NCBI GenBank assembly: GCA_013115135.1
Contig: JABANP010000121.1
Location: 1 to 64,000 of the forward strand
Source: Perkinsus olseni
Taxonomy: Eukaryota; Perkinsozoa; Perkinsida; Perkinsidae
Length of the DNA stretch: 64,000 bases
Reading direction: 5' to 3'
The notes under the pieces: generated by a model
Told to the model about the DNA's origin: nothing
What the model saw: the letters and a program-made list of their open reading frames with translations, nothing else
Databases searched by the model: none
Shown: positions 47,118 to 59,125 of the stretch, piece after piece
Layout of the letters: each line of letters starts with the position of its first letter
Position numbering within the stretch: position 1 is the first letter of the stretch
Program-made: the position numbers and the translations under genes

Positions 47118-47950
47118 CAAATTTGACTCAAGGAAAGATGACGGAGGCCAATAACTACAACCCTTCTTGGGATATATCAATGACGACGATACACGAGGCT
47201 ACCCCACCGCGTCACGATGGTGACACTCAGATGGAAGCTGGACTGCCAGCCGAGCAGGGAGTTCCTTAGCTCACTATGCCCCATGTGATGCCTCCTGCGA
47301 CCGGGATGTACATCAACAAGGAAGTAACTGATCAGCTCCACGCGATCTCTCTGGAAGTCTCTGGAGGAGCTCAAGAACCGCTTCTGGCCAGCCTTATGCT
47401 GTTTTGCATCACGACTCGTTGCTGACAGAGTACACTCCCTGAGCACAAGCCAGAGTACTTTTCTAGGGTGCCTTTCGAGGGAGTCCAAGGGTTCGCATTC
47501 GCTTCTCCATCGTTGAAGCTGACTCGCGTGGACGCTTCATGTTTTCATTTCGATGCCACTGACAGACGAGACTGGAGAGAGATCGCCGAGGCTTACAATG
47601 AGTATCATTGAATGATACTGAGAATACGTTTGAGATCAGCACCGTCACTCCAGCATCTACTTGTATGTGCTGGTCGCAGAGCAGGGCCGCCTGGGATCTA
47701 TGGCTCGGCAGGAGGTTAGACCAGCAGGTCGAGTTATTGTCCGATTGCGTCGTTCAACTACAGTATAGTCATGATGCATATATAACCGAATACTCACATG
47801 AATTAGAACAACTACTTGTGGATGACTGGCAGTCTTGGCCAAGTCAGGAGCCCAGGATTGTAGACTGATCGGCCACAAATCAGCAAAGGTTATTATGGGG
47901 AGTGGAGGGCCTTCCGAAGTTGAACGATCAGAGATCTGCCCGTAGGGTGT
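47118..47950 (+). pseudogene. inverted, decayed copy of the C-terminal half of the 44.6-46.7-kb gene
   Basis: The plus strand reads TEANNYNPSWDISMTTIHEA then MEAGLPAEQGVP and a TAG at 47267. It continues in the family sequence with a TGA near 47421 and a ~20-bp insertion at 47599 (GAGTATCATTGAATGATAC). It finishes with MCWSQSRAAWDLWLGRRLD and EQLLVDDWQSWPSQEP. It lacks both N-terminal repeats. Confidence 0.85.
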
Positions 47951-49039
47951 ATAGGGATAGATGAAGATAAGTGTTGCTGTTCATCATGATGTTGTGATGA
48001 TGATGTTATCAGTTGGAGATGGTCCAGCGTTACTCAGGATCAGGAGCCCGGGACACCTTCGCGCTAAGGACGAAGTCAGAAGACTCACCGATGGTGAGGC
48101 TGTCTCACTGAGGCACCATTTGGCGCGCTCGGTAGACCGGTGACGGAGGCCGCAGCTGTTGCGAGGACGCTGAAGCACTCGAGCACGCAACGCGGAGATG
48201 ACGCTCGGTATTCACAACAGATGCAGCGCAGTTCGGCCATGAGAGTCGACTCTCATGGCCAGTACATACCGGCATGATATAAGGGCTCGGATTCTTTGGT
48301 AGCCCTCATACCCCTGACTCGGGGGCCCCGAGTATCAGCCTCATAGCGGAAGAACCCTGAGACTCTCAGGGCTCCGCTATGGCCTCCATTGATCAACACT
48401 ATCGTGGTGCTAAACGCTGAAGTTCAACAATTATGAGCACAACACTCTACTACGACCACCTCAGTCAGTTTTTATTGAACCAGGCATGATACGAAAACAA
48501 CATCGCTTGTTATCAAAACGCACGAGCCATTCAAAGGCCTTTTGTGGCTCACTCACCAAAACCATACCGTTGCGAACATAACCATAAGCTGCCACGACCA
48601 TAATACCTCATTCGCCATGGCAAGGGTCAACCACAAATACATAAACCCCGATGGAGCCTAGTGAGTCACAGATGTAAGTCGTACTCCGGTTAGCTCCTAA
48701 TTCGGACGGACTCTAAGTAATCGAGAGATTGGCTAGCTCAGTTTGCTCATAACTTACTATCCTGAGGGACCAATGTGGGACCGAGACTTGGTCACCACTT
48801 GGTGACCAAGTATGGCTAAAGGTGTCAGGCTGTCTTGTTGATCATGATGAACCTCGGGCCAAGCTACTCCAATGGAGTAACTCCATCATAGAGTCTCTAT
48901 GTGTTCGACCCTTTTGTTCCACTTTTGTTCCACTTTTGTTCGAACATACACTCTCTACCGAGAAAAGTGGTTGAGTTCTAAAACAGGTGGGAAGGCCATT
49001 ATGGCCATTATGAGAACTTTTCATGGCAGTGATCGACTA

Positions 49040-50345
49040 GTAGTCGACGACTACGGCTGATTGACGAGAGTGAAATTCGGGGAGTAGAGGAATTTCCAAC
49101 CCCGCACAACGGATACGACGATCGGTTGTGGAACGAGCCGATGAAGCATCTTCCGCACAACTGAAGCTACTAGCTCCAAGCTAGTGCAGATATTCGAGCG
49201 CTACTAGTTATCAATGTATGACGTTGGTTGTCTGGTGCTCACCAGACTTCGGCTGATTTTCGCGCCCTTCCCAACCGGGTTGGGCCAACCCAATCCCTCG
49301 ATGTGAATGTAGGGCTAGAGTTTATCCTCAACGTCGTTGAATCAACGATATTTCAAGGTGAGTCCGCAGATAGACTTGGGGTTGTATTCGCTGTTAGACA
49401 TTCTCAGTCCTAATAGATGACCGCTTACTGGAGTGTGGTGAGTCACAGGCTGTGCCACAGGCCCTGTGGGTCTTTCCACAGCGACCACCGCCTCGTGGTT
49501 CGATTCGGCTGGCAGCTCATTGTGGGCTGCTCTTATGTTATGGCTGTTCTTAACGGTGACATACGGACCACACCAGTTCTGCTGTGGGCAACGCAATCCG
49601 CTTTGCCCTGGCTACCTTGGCCAGGGCCATCATATTGCCACTGGCCAATGGCCAGTCAGCTGCATCTATCCATCCCATCCTCTAGTAGAGGACGTAGTAC
49701 GTCATTGGGAATTTCACTGCTGCTTTTCCGTATCGCGGTTGAATCTCCGATGGCATCGGATATCATCGGCCAACCCGGCATCTGAGGCCAATTTCATTGG
49801 AAAGTTCTTGAAACGATAGTAAGGGGTCACGACGCCTTTTAGGTGAAATTCCGTTTCAGAAATGGACTAAGCAACGGTCACTTCCTACTTTCTAGACGCA
49901 ACTTTAGGAGATTGGGAGCTCAACATTTGAGCCAAGCATTCACTGACGACACCCATGGATGCTTTAAGCATCATGCTTAGAAGGCAAAACTGGCGTCCGC
50001 GAGTCACGGCTAGCATTTTTGCCGCGGGACACGTTCAACGTTCGCAAGGTACTCGGTTAGGATCCTGGTGGACCACCAGTGGTGGTGAGACTGTATTCCT
50101 TGTGCCCAGTCTGGGCCCCACCATGCTGTGTCTCTGGGGCCCTCAGAGTCATAGCATAGTTTCTTATCATGTTGGGTTAGGTCGTCTTCATTAGCACTCG
50201 AATGACTCGAGTCGAGTCCCAACATCTTGCCGTGAAGCTGCCATTACCGGGGCATTCTCGATTAGTCGCTGACTAATAGTCAGTCACTTAAACGATGTAG
50301 TCGCTTTAGAAGTCCCAATCCACACTAACGCAAAGCAAACGTCAC
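49040..50345 (+). repeat. second copy of the 25.85-27.1-kb dispersed repeat
   Basis: Shares GGCTGATTGACGAGAGTGAA, GGTTGTCTGGTGCTCACCAG and TTTTCGCGCCCTTCCC with 25.93-26.15 kb. It ends near CTAACGCAAAGCAAAC at 50328. Between are diverged stretches. Frames here (for example 49417-49819) have no recognised domains. Confidence 0.65.
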
Positions 50346-50459
50346 TTGATAACATCTAATACTAAGAACAGTGTCAAAAGACGTCCCTGTTTATAAACTA
50401 TCAACATCGCGCCTGGGCCCCTAATGGAGTGTAACCATCTCACATCATTCCAGTGTGCC

Positions 50460-52644
50460 CTACGGGCCGGTCTTCGCTCGTTTCATCTTGGGAGCTCCTT
50501 CCCTCTCCCATGTTGTGAGCTTCGATTTCCGCCCAATCACTCTATCACCTTGAGCCTTCTGACCCATGTCAATACGCCTGTCATCCACATGGAGTTGCTC
50601 TGCTCCATCTGAGGAGTCTAATGTAAATTTGTCATCAGCATAGTCCAATCTAACGACGAAATCGGGCGATAATTCTCCCTGCCCGCCTATCTTCATGCCA
50701 AGCATTAGATCCCAGCCGGCTCCGTCCTGCGACCAGCACATGCCAGTAGTCGCTGGCATGAAGTTGCTGATTTGAAACGCGTCTCCAGCATCCTTGAAAG
50801 CCGCTGCTCTCTCAACCTGAACGTCAGTGCCAATGGGTTCGAACCGAAGACATGACTCCTCCACATAGCTGAGAATAAGTGATGGAGGTGTGAACGCCAA
50901 CCCTTCGGCACCACCCAGAGATGTCCTCGTGAAATACTCCCGTTGGCCGGCGCCTAGAGCACTCTGTGAGCAGCGACTCGTGGTACAAAAGAGCGTGAGA
51001 CTGGCAAGCAGCGGCTCTCCAGCTCCACCAGAGACTTTTAGGGACACTATGTTCAGCTGCTCAGTCGCTTGGTCATTGAAGTAGAACCCTACCGCAGGGA
51101 CGACCGTTTGACGTTCCTGCTCGATCGGCAGTCCAGTATCCTTTTGGGAGTCGGACTCGTGAGTCTTGTCGGCCGTGTTAATCGGCTTGGACCGATGTAC
51201 GGTCAGTAACGGTGACTGCCCAGCGGCAGCTACTGTAGCTGAAGGTATATTGGAGTCTGCATTGTCATCATGAATGCTTCCCATGGTGGATTGTAGTCCG
51301 CTGCTTCCAACGATGCTATCTGCTGCGATTATTGAGCTCGACTGTTCCACAGATTCGTCTTGTCCAGTCACCATGACCGTCATGGTGACCGGTAAAAAGA
51401 CTGCATCGATATGAGTTTCGCATCTTCGTTCGCTGCCAAAGAAGATTACCCAATTCCCAGGAATCCAACAGAGATGAAACGAGGAAGTTATTGAGTCGCC
51501 TTTCTCGATTGAAAACTCGTCGTACACTCCGACGGAGCTCATCTATATGGATCTGCTTCTTTGGGAGAAACCAGCAATTGCCTGATTGGATCTTCTGCCG
51601 TTCGCCCACCGGTACCCGTATGTTGCAGTGACCCCGTTTCCGGTTCAACGCAACCGTCCCATGCCCTCGGCCTCGAGAGTCCTGTGGCATCCTCAGTACC
51701 CCATAAGAGTTCCAAAATTCGAACCAAGCATCGATGCTGTCGCCCGCGGTCCGGACGACATACATTGTTATCCACCCCAGCGTGCCGACAGCAGTGGAAG
51801 GGGACCCGACGTAACGTCCTGGTTCAATCTTATTTACCATTTCTTCTCGGCTGCCGGGCAGCGGTAACGGACATGCAGCAGCGACCGAAGATATACACGA
51901 CGGAGTAGCCTCTGTCACCATAGTTGATGTATCCCGTAGAGGGTCGTCATTGGCGGGTTTCGACGTCTGTGTCGGGGCTTCCAAGGTGCTCCCGACCGGC
52001 GATTCAGTGCGTTGTGCACCCGAAGGACGGGGAAAGGCTGTGACATCGGGAGACGGCGTTCTCCGTTCAGAGATGCTACCAGCTGCGTCTCTCGAGCTTT
52101 GCTGTTCCGTGTAGTCTTCCTTTCTGGTCATGATGACCGGTAGAGAGACCGTATCGATCGAGTCTCCTTTCCGGCTTTCGCTACCGAGGAAGACAACCCA
52201 AGTACTCGGAATCCAACAGAGGTGAAACAATGAAGTCATATGGCGACCCTCTTCAATTGAGAACTTGCCGTAGACGCGGCGGAGTTCATCTGAGTGAAGT
52301 TTGCCCTTGGGTAGAACCCAACAGTTCCTTGACTGGACCTTCTCCCGCTCGCCCACAGGTACCCGTATATTACGGTTACCCCGTTTACGGGTCAGTACAA
52401 CCGTCCCATAACCCTGGGGCATCCTCACAGTCTCATCAGAGTTACGAAATAGGAACCGAGCCTCAATGTTGTCATCCTTGGTTGGTAGGACATATATTGT
52501 TATCCACCCCAGCGTGCCGACAGTTGAGGTGGACCCAGAGTAGCGTCCAGGTTCAATCTTAGCGACCATTTCTCCTCGGGCAAGGAGGGGTAATACCCAC
52601 ATAGTACATGCCTTCAGCGAAGGCAACATTCGTAAATGGAGCAT
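50460..52644 (-). CDS. secreted repeat protein paralogue with one frameshift
   Basis: The start MLHLRMLPSLKACTMWVLPL is a signal peptide (or from the second Met, 52629, as in the paralogue). Two repeats follow: PGRYSGSTSTVGTLGWI to IPSTWVVFLGSES, and PGRYVGSPSTAVGTLGWI to IPGNWVIFFGSERR. The C-terminal domain has SRCSQSALGAGQREYF, LAFTPPSLIL, MCWSQDGAGWDLMLG and tail MKRAKTGP. At about 51536-51542 one extra A shifts the frame between ELRR and VYDEFSIEKG, so the two halves do not join directly. All other family motifs are intact, so either a very recent pseudogene or an assembly indel is likely. Confidence 0.75.
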
Positions 52645-52679
52645 ATAACGAGGGCTTAGCTGCAGGGAGGTCCCTGACG

Positions 52680-53110
52680 GGTTTTTCTGGAGCCAGCCTG
52701 CGATGGAAATGATCCGGGCGCTCGAAGTCTCGTTGTTTTTCTTGTATTCCCTTCACACAGTGCACTACACTCATCAGTGGAAATGAGCACGCCTGAGCCC
52801 CGACTAACCCGCACACCGCCGGAGAGGGTGAGGAAACTGTGGGTGTGAGTCCCAGCTCAAAGCTCAGAAAGTCAGTCACGCGATGATACCTATATACTGC
52901 ATGGCTAGAGGAGCCACGGTATCAGGAAACGAAGCGTACAATGAGAGCTGAAAGAGAGGGAGTTTCCTGACGAGATCTTTCCAGGCCATGGAAATCGCGC
53001 AGTCGCTTGAAATGTCGGCGGCGCTGTAGATTGCAGTCAAACTCATCAGTAGGAATGACTGTATCCGATCCTCCTTCGAGCAGCCTGGATGGTACCGCAA
53101 CCATTGGCCG
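52680..53110. repeat. tandem partial copies of the family 5' flank and leader
   Basis: GCGATGGAAATG (52693) and CCATGGAAATCGCGCAGTCG (52987) match 46.79 kb. On the minus strand 52.88-52.96 kb reads LSLYASFPDTVAPLAMQY, a decayed leader similar to the family N-terminus. So a second, truncated family 5' end lies upstream of the intact one. Confidence 0.55.
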
Positions 53111-53308
53111 AATGGTCGCTTCAGACGAAGAGGGAACTGCGGGTGAGAACAGACCTTGTTCTGCGGGGATCCACGCCTTAGTGCCTGCAAACGAGGCGGC
53201 ATATGTTGAACAAGGTCAGCGGAAGAGCGTGACTGGCGAGAATTGCAATGGAATACGATCAGTCTTTCGAGTACGAAATCCTCGTTGACGACATCTAGTG
53301 AAGGTCCA

Positions 53309-53986
53309 ATGGATGAGCTGAAGGCTGCCATGACTCTCGACGAAGATCAAGACCTCCTGGACGGAGTGGATCGTTTGTTGCGGGAAGCCGATGAGGCGTT
53401 GGAAGACATCAGGCGGACTCGAATCCGATCGTCGAACTCTGCGGGTTTTACCGTACACGCGGGCTGCTTGGGCGAATTCGGGTTCGCTTCGTCTCAGATC
53501 ATAGCTGTCGGGCAGAGGGCACTCCCGTTGACGACACTGACCTTGCACTATCCTTTGATGACAAGACCGCAGACTTTGCCCGAGACCACCTGGAACACTC
53601 TCGCCGAGATCTCTATGGCATACTAGAGACCGCGAAAGGCAAAAGGCGCGATACTGGTGCGAGAGAGTGCGGTGGCGCTCCTTCGACGAAGTCTGCACTC
53701 TTCAGCTAGGAGTATTCTCAGAGTATCCGCTACCGGTCACCATTCTCAGGTGACTGCACCGACAAAAGTCGCCTGAGCTGCGTTGATTGGAGCCCGGCGC
53801 GTGATAAGATGGCCTACACTCGAACGATGGAGGGTGAGCGTATGGTCTGTCCCGGACAGACTGTCCGTACTCCTGTCTCATACTCCTTCAGACACTGCTA
53901 CAGTCAGCGAGGTCGTTCGACAATTGGCCGACCTCGACAGGATAGCACGAGTGACGGAAGATCTTAAACATAAGCTGAACGTTTGA
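53309..53986 (+). CDS. small coiled-coil/acidic protein, spliced, unidentified
   Basis: The start MDELKAAMTLDEDQDLLDGV is followed by DRLLREADEALEDIRRTRIR. A further exon reads TDLALSFDDKTADFARDHLE then HSRRDLYGILETAK. The last exon reads DTATVSEVVRQLADLDRIAR then VTEDLKHKLNV with TGA at 53984. Heptad-like spacing suggests a helical coiled-coil protein of the kind found in vesicle-tethering or SNARE-associated complexes, but no family is certain. Exon joins are inferred. Confidence 0.5.
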
Positions 53987-54138
53987 TATCCCTGCAGTTG
54001 TATTTTCACTGACCTCGACTTGAGTTCACAGAGCATGACTGTTAGAGCTCGCAGAAAGTACCGACGAAATTCCAAGCTGACGTCTTGTTCTGTGTTAATG
54101 GCCACCACGTCAACACGTACATGTGGTTGAAGGACAAA

Positions 54139-54209
54139 GTCGCTACCCGGATTTGAACCGGGGTTGTCACGGCCACAACGTGACGTCCTGACCACTAGAC
54201 GATAGCGAC
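54139..54209 (-). tRNA. trnH-GUG: tRNA-His (GUG)
   Basis: A complete 71-nt cloverleaf. Acceptor GTCGCTA pairs with TAGCGAC. D-arm GTCT/GGAC has loop AGTGGTCA. Anticodon stem TCACG/CGTGA has loop TTGTGGC, anticodon GTG. T-arm is CCCGG-TTCAAAT-CCGGG. Both internal promoter boxes are intact. No CCA is encoded, as usual for eukaryotes. It is the only tRNA-like sequence in the window in which all four stems pair. Confidence 0.97.
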
Positions 54210-54446
54210 ACGGAAAGTCATTACGTCGATATACTGTGATTCCTCTGCTGGGTCCAAACCATACAGTCCCGCGGCGTGTATGCTGCAGGTTCCTTTGAAG
54301 CGTCCCTTTGATTTTGCAACTCCGCTCGCCACTGAGGGTACATCGGAGAATTCCTGAGTTCGTAACTCGAGAGGGGGCCCCACCTACGCTCGAGAGTCCA
54401 ACAACGGCGAAGCTATGCTGGCCCAACATTGGTGCGGCAAAAACGC

Positions 54447-55171
54447 CTAATGCGGAGACTCAACATTAACAGCATGACAACATGGCTTTATAGAGTCGCA
54501 GGAGGCAAGGTGGGGATTCCCTAGTTTTTCCCGATCCAGTAACGGGTTGTGGTTCAAACAAACACAGTGTTCGTGCGCCCGGCATGATGCATGACACTTG
54601 GCAATAAGAAGCGAACATGCACATCCGGCCTCCCGGCGACACACAAGGGCAACCGGGGGGCTACCGTCGCCCTGCCTCTCTCGACACTCCGCCACTGCAC
54701 TACACGTATCGGCTCCGGCTCGAACTGAATCCGCTGCAACTCTAGCCGCATCGCACGGGCAATGGCCACTTATCCGTCTCTCGGCCCGGCCGATGGTCCA
54801 GCTTCGTGAGGCTGACCCTCATAAGGCTTTTCTACCCGTACAACTCGGACCAATACATTCGTTCGAACTGTCGTCTACAACTCTGCTCGAAGCGAGGCCT
54901 TTCGTATGCTCCACATACCCTGCCTCGCTTAGCTTGCTTCGTTCTCCTCTCCGGAGAACTCCACCCACTAGTGAACACAATCCACGATAATAGCAACGCT
55001 TCGTTTACCACCTCATGCGGTCCTCTCGTTCAAACATGATGACCCAACGAATACGCCAGGCAGCAGCACAATCTACGAGCAATGGTAGTCGAGCTAGTTC
55101 GACCAAGCAGCATTGCTGTGCACCACGATAGCAATAATGATGATAATAAACCACAAATATTTACTTTACAG
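54447..55171. other. intergenic, no gene recognised
   Basis: Overlapping frames on both strands lack motifs. It includes the 3' UTR side of the PP2C gene. Confidence 0.4.
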
Positions 55172-57498
55172 CTACTCTGATGGCCATCTGAGAGAGAACT
55201 CGCTCAAACCCAAAGAGCAATACGCACTGGACGCCCACCAGAGTGATTCCCGAGAGCTTTCCTTCCCTCGTCGATCCTTGCTCTCCTCTCCCAGCCACGC
55301 TACGATGACCGTAATATCGTCCACAACATTCCCTTCCTCCTGAATCCACCGCTTCCAGGCCTCCTGCGCGAGCGCTTCCGCCGCTCTCTGAACCTCTCCA
55401 ACAGAGTACCGATCTGACAACGATGCACGCATGCACACAAGATGCCGAGAAGCGTCAGCTCACTGAGAATGTCCACGGCGGCTTGACTGGAAATGAACTC
55501 CCAAACGCCGTCGCTGCATAGCACCACGAAACGGTCCCGAGCTCGATCGATTTTCCTGAAAGATACTAGCAGCAACCTCAGGATTCCCGGAAGCACCTGA
55601 TCTTGATCTCGGGCTCGTACGTGACTCCGGCGCTCACGCCTATGGAGTCCCCAAGAGAGCGCGACATCGCCAAGCCCGGGTAGAGTTTGCCTGCGGTAAA
55701 GGATGGTCAAGATGTCTTCATTCGAGGACTACCTTTGAGGAACACCCGGTAGGGAATGTCGCCCTCGAGTTTCCGAACCTGAACGCATCTCAATGATCTT
55801 CATAAATTCCACATCTCTCTTCCCGTTGATTCCATCGCCTCGAAGCGCTGCAGCCTCTAATTGATCTGACTTCAATTCCTGCCCGCGGCGATCGGCAATT
55901 CGCATGTACTCAAGAGTAATGAATAAGGATGGCGATACCGTGGAAATTCCTATTGAAATGGATAATAAAGCAATCGCCGACGAGGATTCGATACTAAGGC
56001 AGCACCGCAGAAGTGCAGATACTCGCAAAGATGCCAATATCATTTCTGCTAGGCAATGTGACGCTACTAGAGTATCATCAGCATGTTTGGGGCGCGCGCA
56101 TTGGTTCTCATAGCCGATAATTGAATTTGTTCGGGTTCACACTCATTGTAATGAGTCCGCTGTATCCATAGTCTGCCCAGCTTCGAGTACTTTAGGGGTC
56201 CCCGCGCACTAGAGGAGAGGCATCCGCCGCCCTCTTGGCCACGGACCACTACCCGCCCCGGTGAAAAACCGAGCAAGTAAACACTGCCATAGATTCTCGT
56301 CATTAAGTGGCGCCTCTTTCATTACCTGTCCGCCGCGAGCCCGAATTCGGGTCTTCTCTTCCTCCCGCTCGGGTTTGTGATCCCGAGAGAGATCTTCAGC
56401 GACGACTTCGCCATCAGCCTGGTGAGAAGCTTATGCCGAACAGAGACGTATTTGAGCACGCAATTTTAATGTTCGTCAATATCATTTTCAACAAACGACA
56501 GGAAAATAGAAAAAATTACTTTATGTAATTTCTTTCACTTTATGGGTCCCTTTCTTACGTCAGCCGCAGCGCGATATGAACAATCCATCTCGGAGTAAGG
56601 TGAAAAATTCACTGAAATATACTACTTTTTATTTTGCTGGGGCAGCAGAATTTTCGAAAGAAAGATGCTAGTGGACATCGGATCAGCAGGAGCCATCCCC
56701 GAGAAGATATCCTAGCCTTACATTAGTGGTCGCGATGACTGCCCTTGAGTCACCAACCCAGGCACAGTAGATTGTCTCGTCCCTGGTCATTACCACCGTC
56801 GCAGTGGTCCCGGACAGCGAACAGTCGAACTTTCCTTTGGCGCTTGCTTGTTCGCACAGCACTGAAAATGATCGTTCGAACGCAGTTTGGTGCTGAAAAA
56901 GTTATTGAAAAAACAGGGGGCGTTCTCGTGACTCTACCTTTTCACGAATAGAAAGAAAAGGAAAAACTCTTTCCATCTCACTACTATACTGTTGCTGTGG
57001 CACTGGCCAATACCGTACCAAGCCCAGTTCAACGCGTAAGGAGCTCTTCTAAGCGCGGTCGTGGCGAGTTCGAGTCCGGTTTTCTTAGCACTACTCCCAC
57101 CTATCCTCGAGGAGACTTACGATGAGTATCCCGAAAGGCTCTGGTGAAGGCAGCAACAGGGTCCGTGTAGAACTCCTCGTCTTTGATGACCAACTGAAGA
57201 TAAAAAATCGGAGTTGTGCCGAGTAAGATGTCTGATCTACTCCCGGGAGGGCGTCGTGACAGAAACTGGAAACGTCATGGCCGAAAGGACCGTGACCGTC
57301 GAACACTCCGAACCTGATCGCGTGAGAAGATTGGACGTATCTTGAGGTCGCCATGGGAAGATACATGCCAAGTTCATCGATGCCGATAACGAAGAAGTCA
57401 TCCTGGTTGGGACTCTCGGGTTTGAGACCCTTCTTGCACGCGTAGCCAACACGATTGTCGACGTTGGTGACGCCGCCTAGGGCTTCGATTCTTTTGTT
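55172..57498 (-). CDS. PP2C-family (PPM) protein phosphatase, first exon(s) not located
   Basis: Eight exons join in frame to 346 codons: 57498-57241, 57193-57121, 56861-56722, 56418-56326, 55778-55733, 55690-55597, 55555-55464 and 55413-55172. PP2C motifs in order are NQDDFFV, FGVFDGHG, FDCSLSGTTATVVMT, CAWVGDSRAV, LSRDHKP, GLAMSRSLGD, VVLCSDGVWEF and VVDDITVIV. The aspartates in DDFF, DGHG, SDG and DDIT are the metal ligands of the family. These are Mg/Mn-dependent Ser/Thr phosphatases. The most upstream exon starts at a CAG acceptor, so an N-terminal exon near 57.6 kb is expected but unresolved. The architecture, with DHKPEREEEK and a short GGQVRKLEGD link, resembles protist PP2Cs. Confidence 0.93.
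56862..57120 (-). other. PP2C intron carrying an inverted tRNA-like sequence
   Basis: The borders GTAAGTC and TTTTCAG are fixed by coding. On the opposite (plus) strand, 57028-57080 reads AGCCCAGTTCAACGCG (A-box-like), GCTCTTCTAAGC and GGCGAGTTCGAGTCCGG (B-box). It is degenerate as a tRNA. Its orientation is opposite to the host gene. Confidence 0.6.
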
Positions 57499-58561
57499 CT
57501 GAAAAGACAAACCCGAGGTGACCCACGGCCACTCGACATTCTGAGTTGCATCAGTGTCAACGAACGGAGATCCAACAGATTAGAGAAACGCTTCATTCCG
57601 GGGAGGTAACTCCCAACTCTCCGAAAAAGAGGTAGTGTTCAAAGACATGATTCACTACCCATGGTGTCGCCGACGCTGCAGTTTCGAGGGCGCAAGATGC
57701 ACATTTCTCCTAGCGCTAGTGGTAACTGCTCCAGTAGAACTGATTCCCTCGTGAGCCGCGTGAGAATTTCGGCTGTCGTGTTCTAGTGGTCACAGGCAGA
57801 TTGTTTCTGATGGGAAGAATTTTTCGCTTGCAAGTGGCGATGGGCAGATGGACCGCTGTCTCGTCCAATTGTCTCGGAGTACCGCGAGCTTTTCTCCAGA
57901 GAAAGGAACAATTCTAGCAGGGATTTCACGCCCTACGATCGACTTATAAAGTATCTTTACTACTCGCCGAAAAACTATCTTCAACCTAAGATACTGTCTG
58001 TTTATTATTTTCATCGGCTACTACATCCAAAGGAAGAATTCCAGAAGAGATTTGACGTTCTACGATCCATCCTAAAACGTATCTTTACTACTCGTGAAAT
58101 ACTATCTTCAACCAAAGATACTATATATTTATTATTTTCCCCCACCTACATCGAAGCCCTTCTGGTTGGTGTCAGCCGGCTTTCCAATGAGAGAGAACCG
58201 TCGCGAGGAGGCCGGAAAAAGGTCGATCAAATTCCTTCGCGTCACTTGCCGTACCAAACCTACAAAGGATACTCTAACCGTCAAGCTGGCACTGAACAGG
58301 TCAACCTCTGTGGTCGTTGATATCCTGGTGGACCACCGCGTCGGACTGGCTGAGCGTTAGCCTTCGTCGTTGAGTACTCACGGGCCTCTCGTCGGCGCCG
58401 GATGACGAAAAACACACTCCCATGTCTTAGTAATAAACTGAGCGACGGTGATGGTATGCACGAGAGATGTTAGTTCGGTCTTCTGGAAAGAAAGCGAAAA
58501 ATATTTCTTTCTGAGGAAAATAAAAGATAGAGAAGAACAAGATATCTTCGATTCATTCCGC

Positions 58562-58671
58562 GTGTTCAATAGATCTCTGTTGAGTTTCAAGAACGCTCCC
58601 AGGATCGTATTTTACACGTTAAATTCAATCCTGGGAGCGCTCCTGAAACTCAGGAGAGGTCTATTGAACAC
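58562..58671. mobile_element. 110-bp foldback MITE related to the 36.3-kb element
   Basis: GTGTTCAATAGA at the left and TCTATTGAACAC at the right are perfect inverted ends. The interior continues as an imperfect hairpin (AAGAACGCTCCCAGGAT against ATCCTGGGAGCGCTCCTG). The ends match the TTCAATAGAC end of the 36328-37017 element and its nested TGTTCAATAAAC. Confidence 0.85.
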
Positions 58672-59074
58672 CCCCATTGACGTGCAAACCGACAGAAAGA
58701 CCCTCTTCCGACTCTTTCAAAGACGTGGCTGAGGGAAGGTTCGGTGAGCTAATTTTGAAGCTGAGAATCGATTCGGTAACCTCAATTTACGTGTCGATTC
58801 TTAGTTTCAGAATCGCTTAACTTAACAAAGGGTAACTGTTCGGTGATGTATGGAAAAAGCATTTTGATGGAGTGAGGAGGGCGGTGGACGGGTTCAGCAC
58901 ACCTTCAAGAGGGCAGTTGTCAAGTTGGGCTCGGAATCGGAAGATGCGCCGTAGGGCGAGCGCGATCTCTTTCGTATTGAGCCATTATTTGACAAATTAC
59001 GGCGCATTTACCAAGGCGCAGTCGTTGTTGTGCTCCGCGTATAACGTACCATGTTAGGCATGTTTAGTTCCACT

Positions 59075-59125
59075 CAAAAAAGGCGTGTTTGATTCGAACC
59101 TCGGTTCACAATTTCCCACTGGATG
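59075..59125 (-). other. degenerate tRNA-like B-box followed by T6
   Basis: On the minus strand, ACCGAGGTTCGAATCAAAC is followed by ACGCC and TTTTTT. The B-box is intact and the T-run could terminate RNA polymerase III, but the stems do not pair. Confidence 0.35.

Larger units (their letters stand above)
43922..48671. repeat. inverted duplication, arms 43922-45393 and 47118-48671
   Basis: The arms are reverse-complement matches over about 1.5 kb. For example, TGTGACTCATCAGACTCCAT at 43924 pairs with GGAGCCTAGTGAGTCACAG at 48653, and TGTGCTCATAATTGTT at 44168 pairs with AACAATTATGAGCACA at 48427. The spacer is about 1.7 kb. The left arm holds the 3' half of the gene at 44.6-46.7 kb; the right arm holds a decayed copy of it. 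Small indels separate the arms. Confidence 0.85.

Noticed and set aside
55904..56113. Plus-strand frame inside the PP2C gene
   Set aside because: Lies in a minus-strand PP2C intron and has no homology signal.
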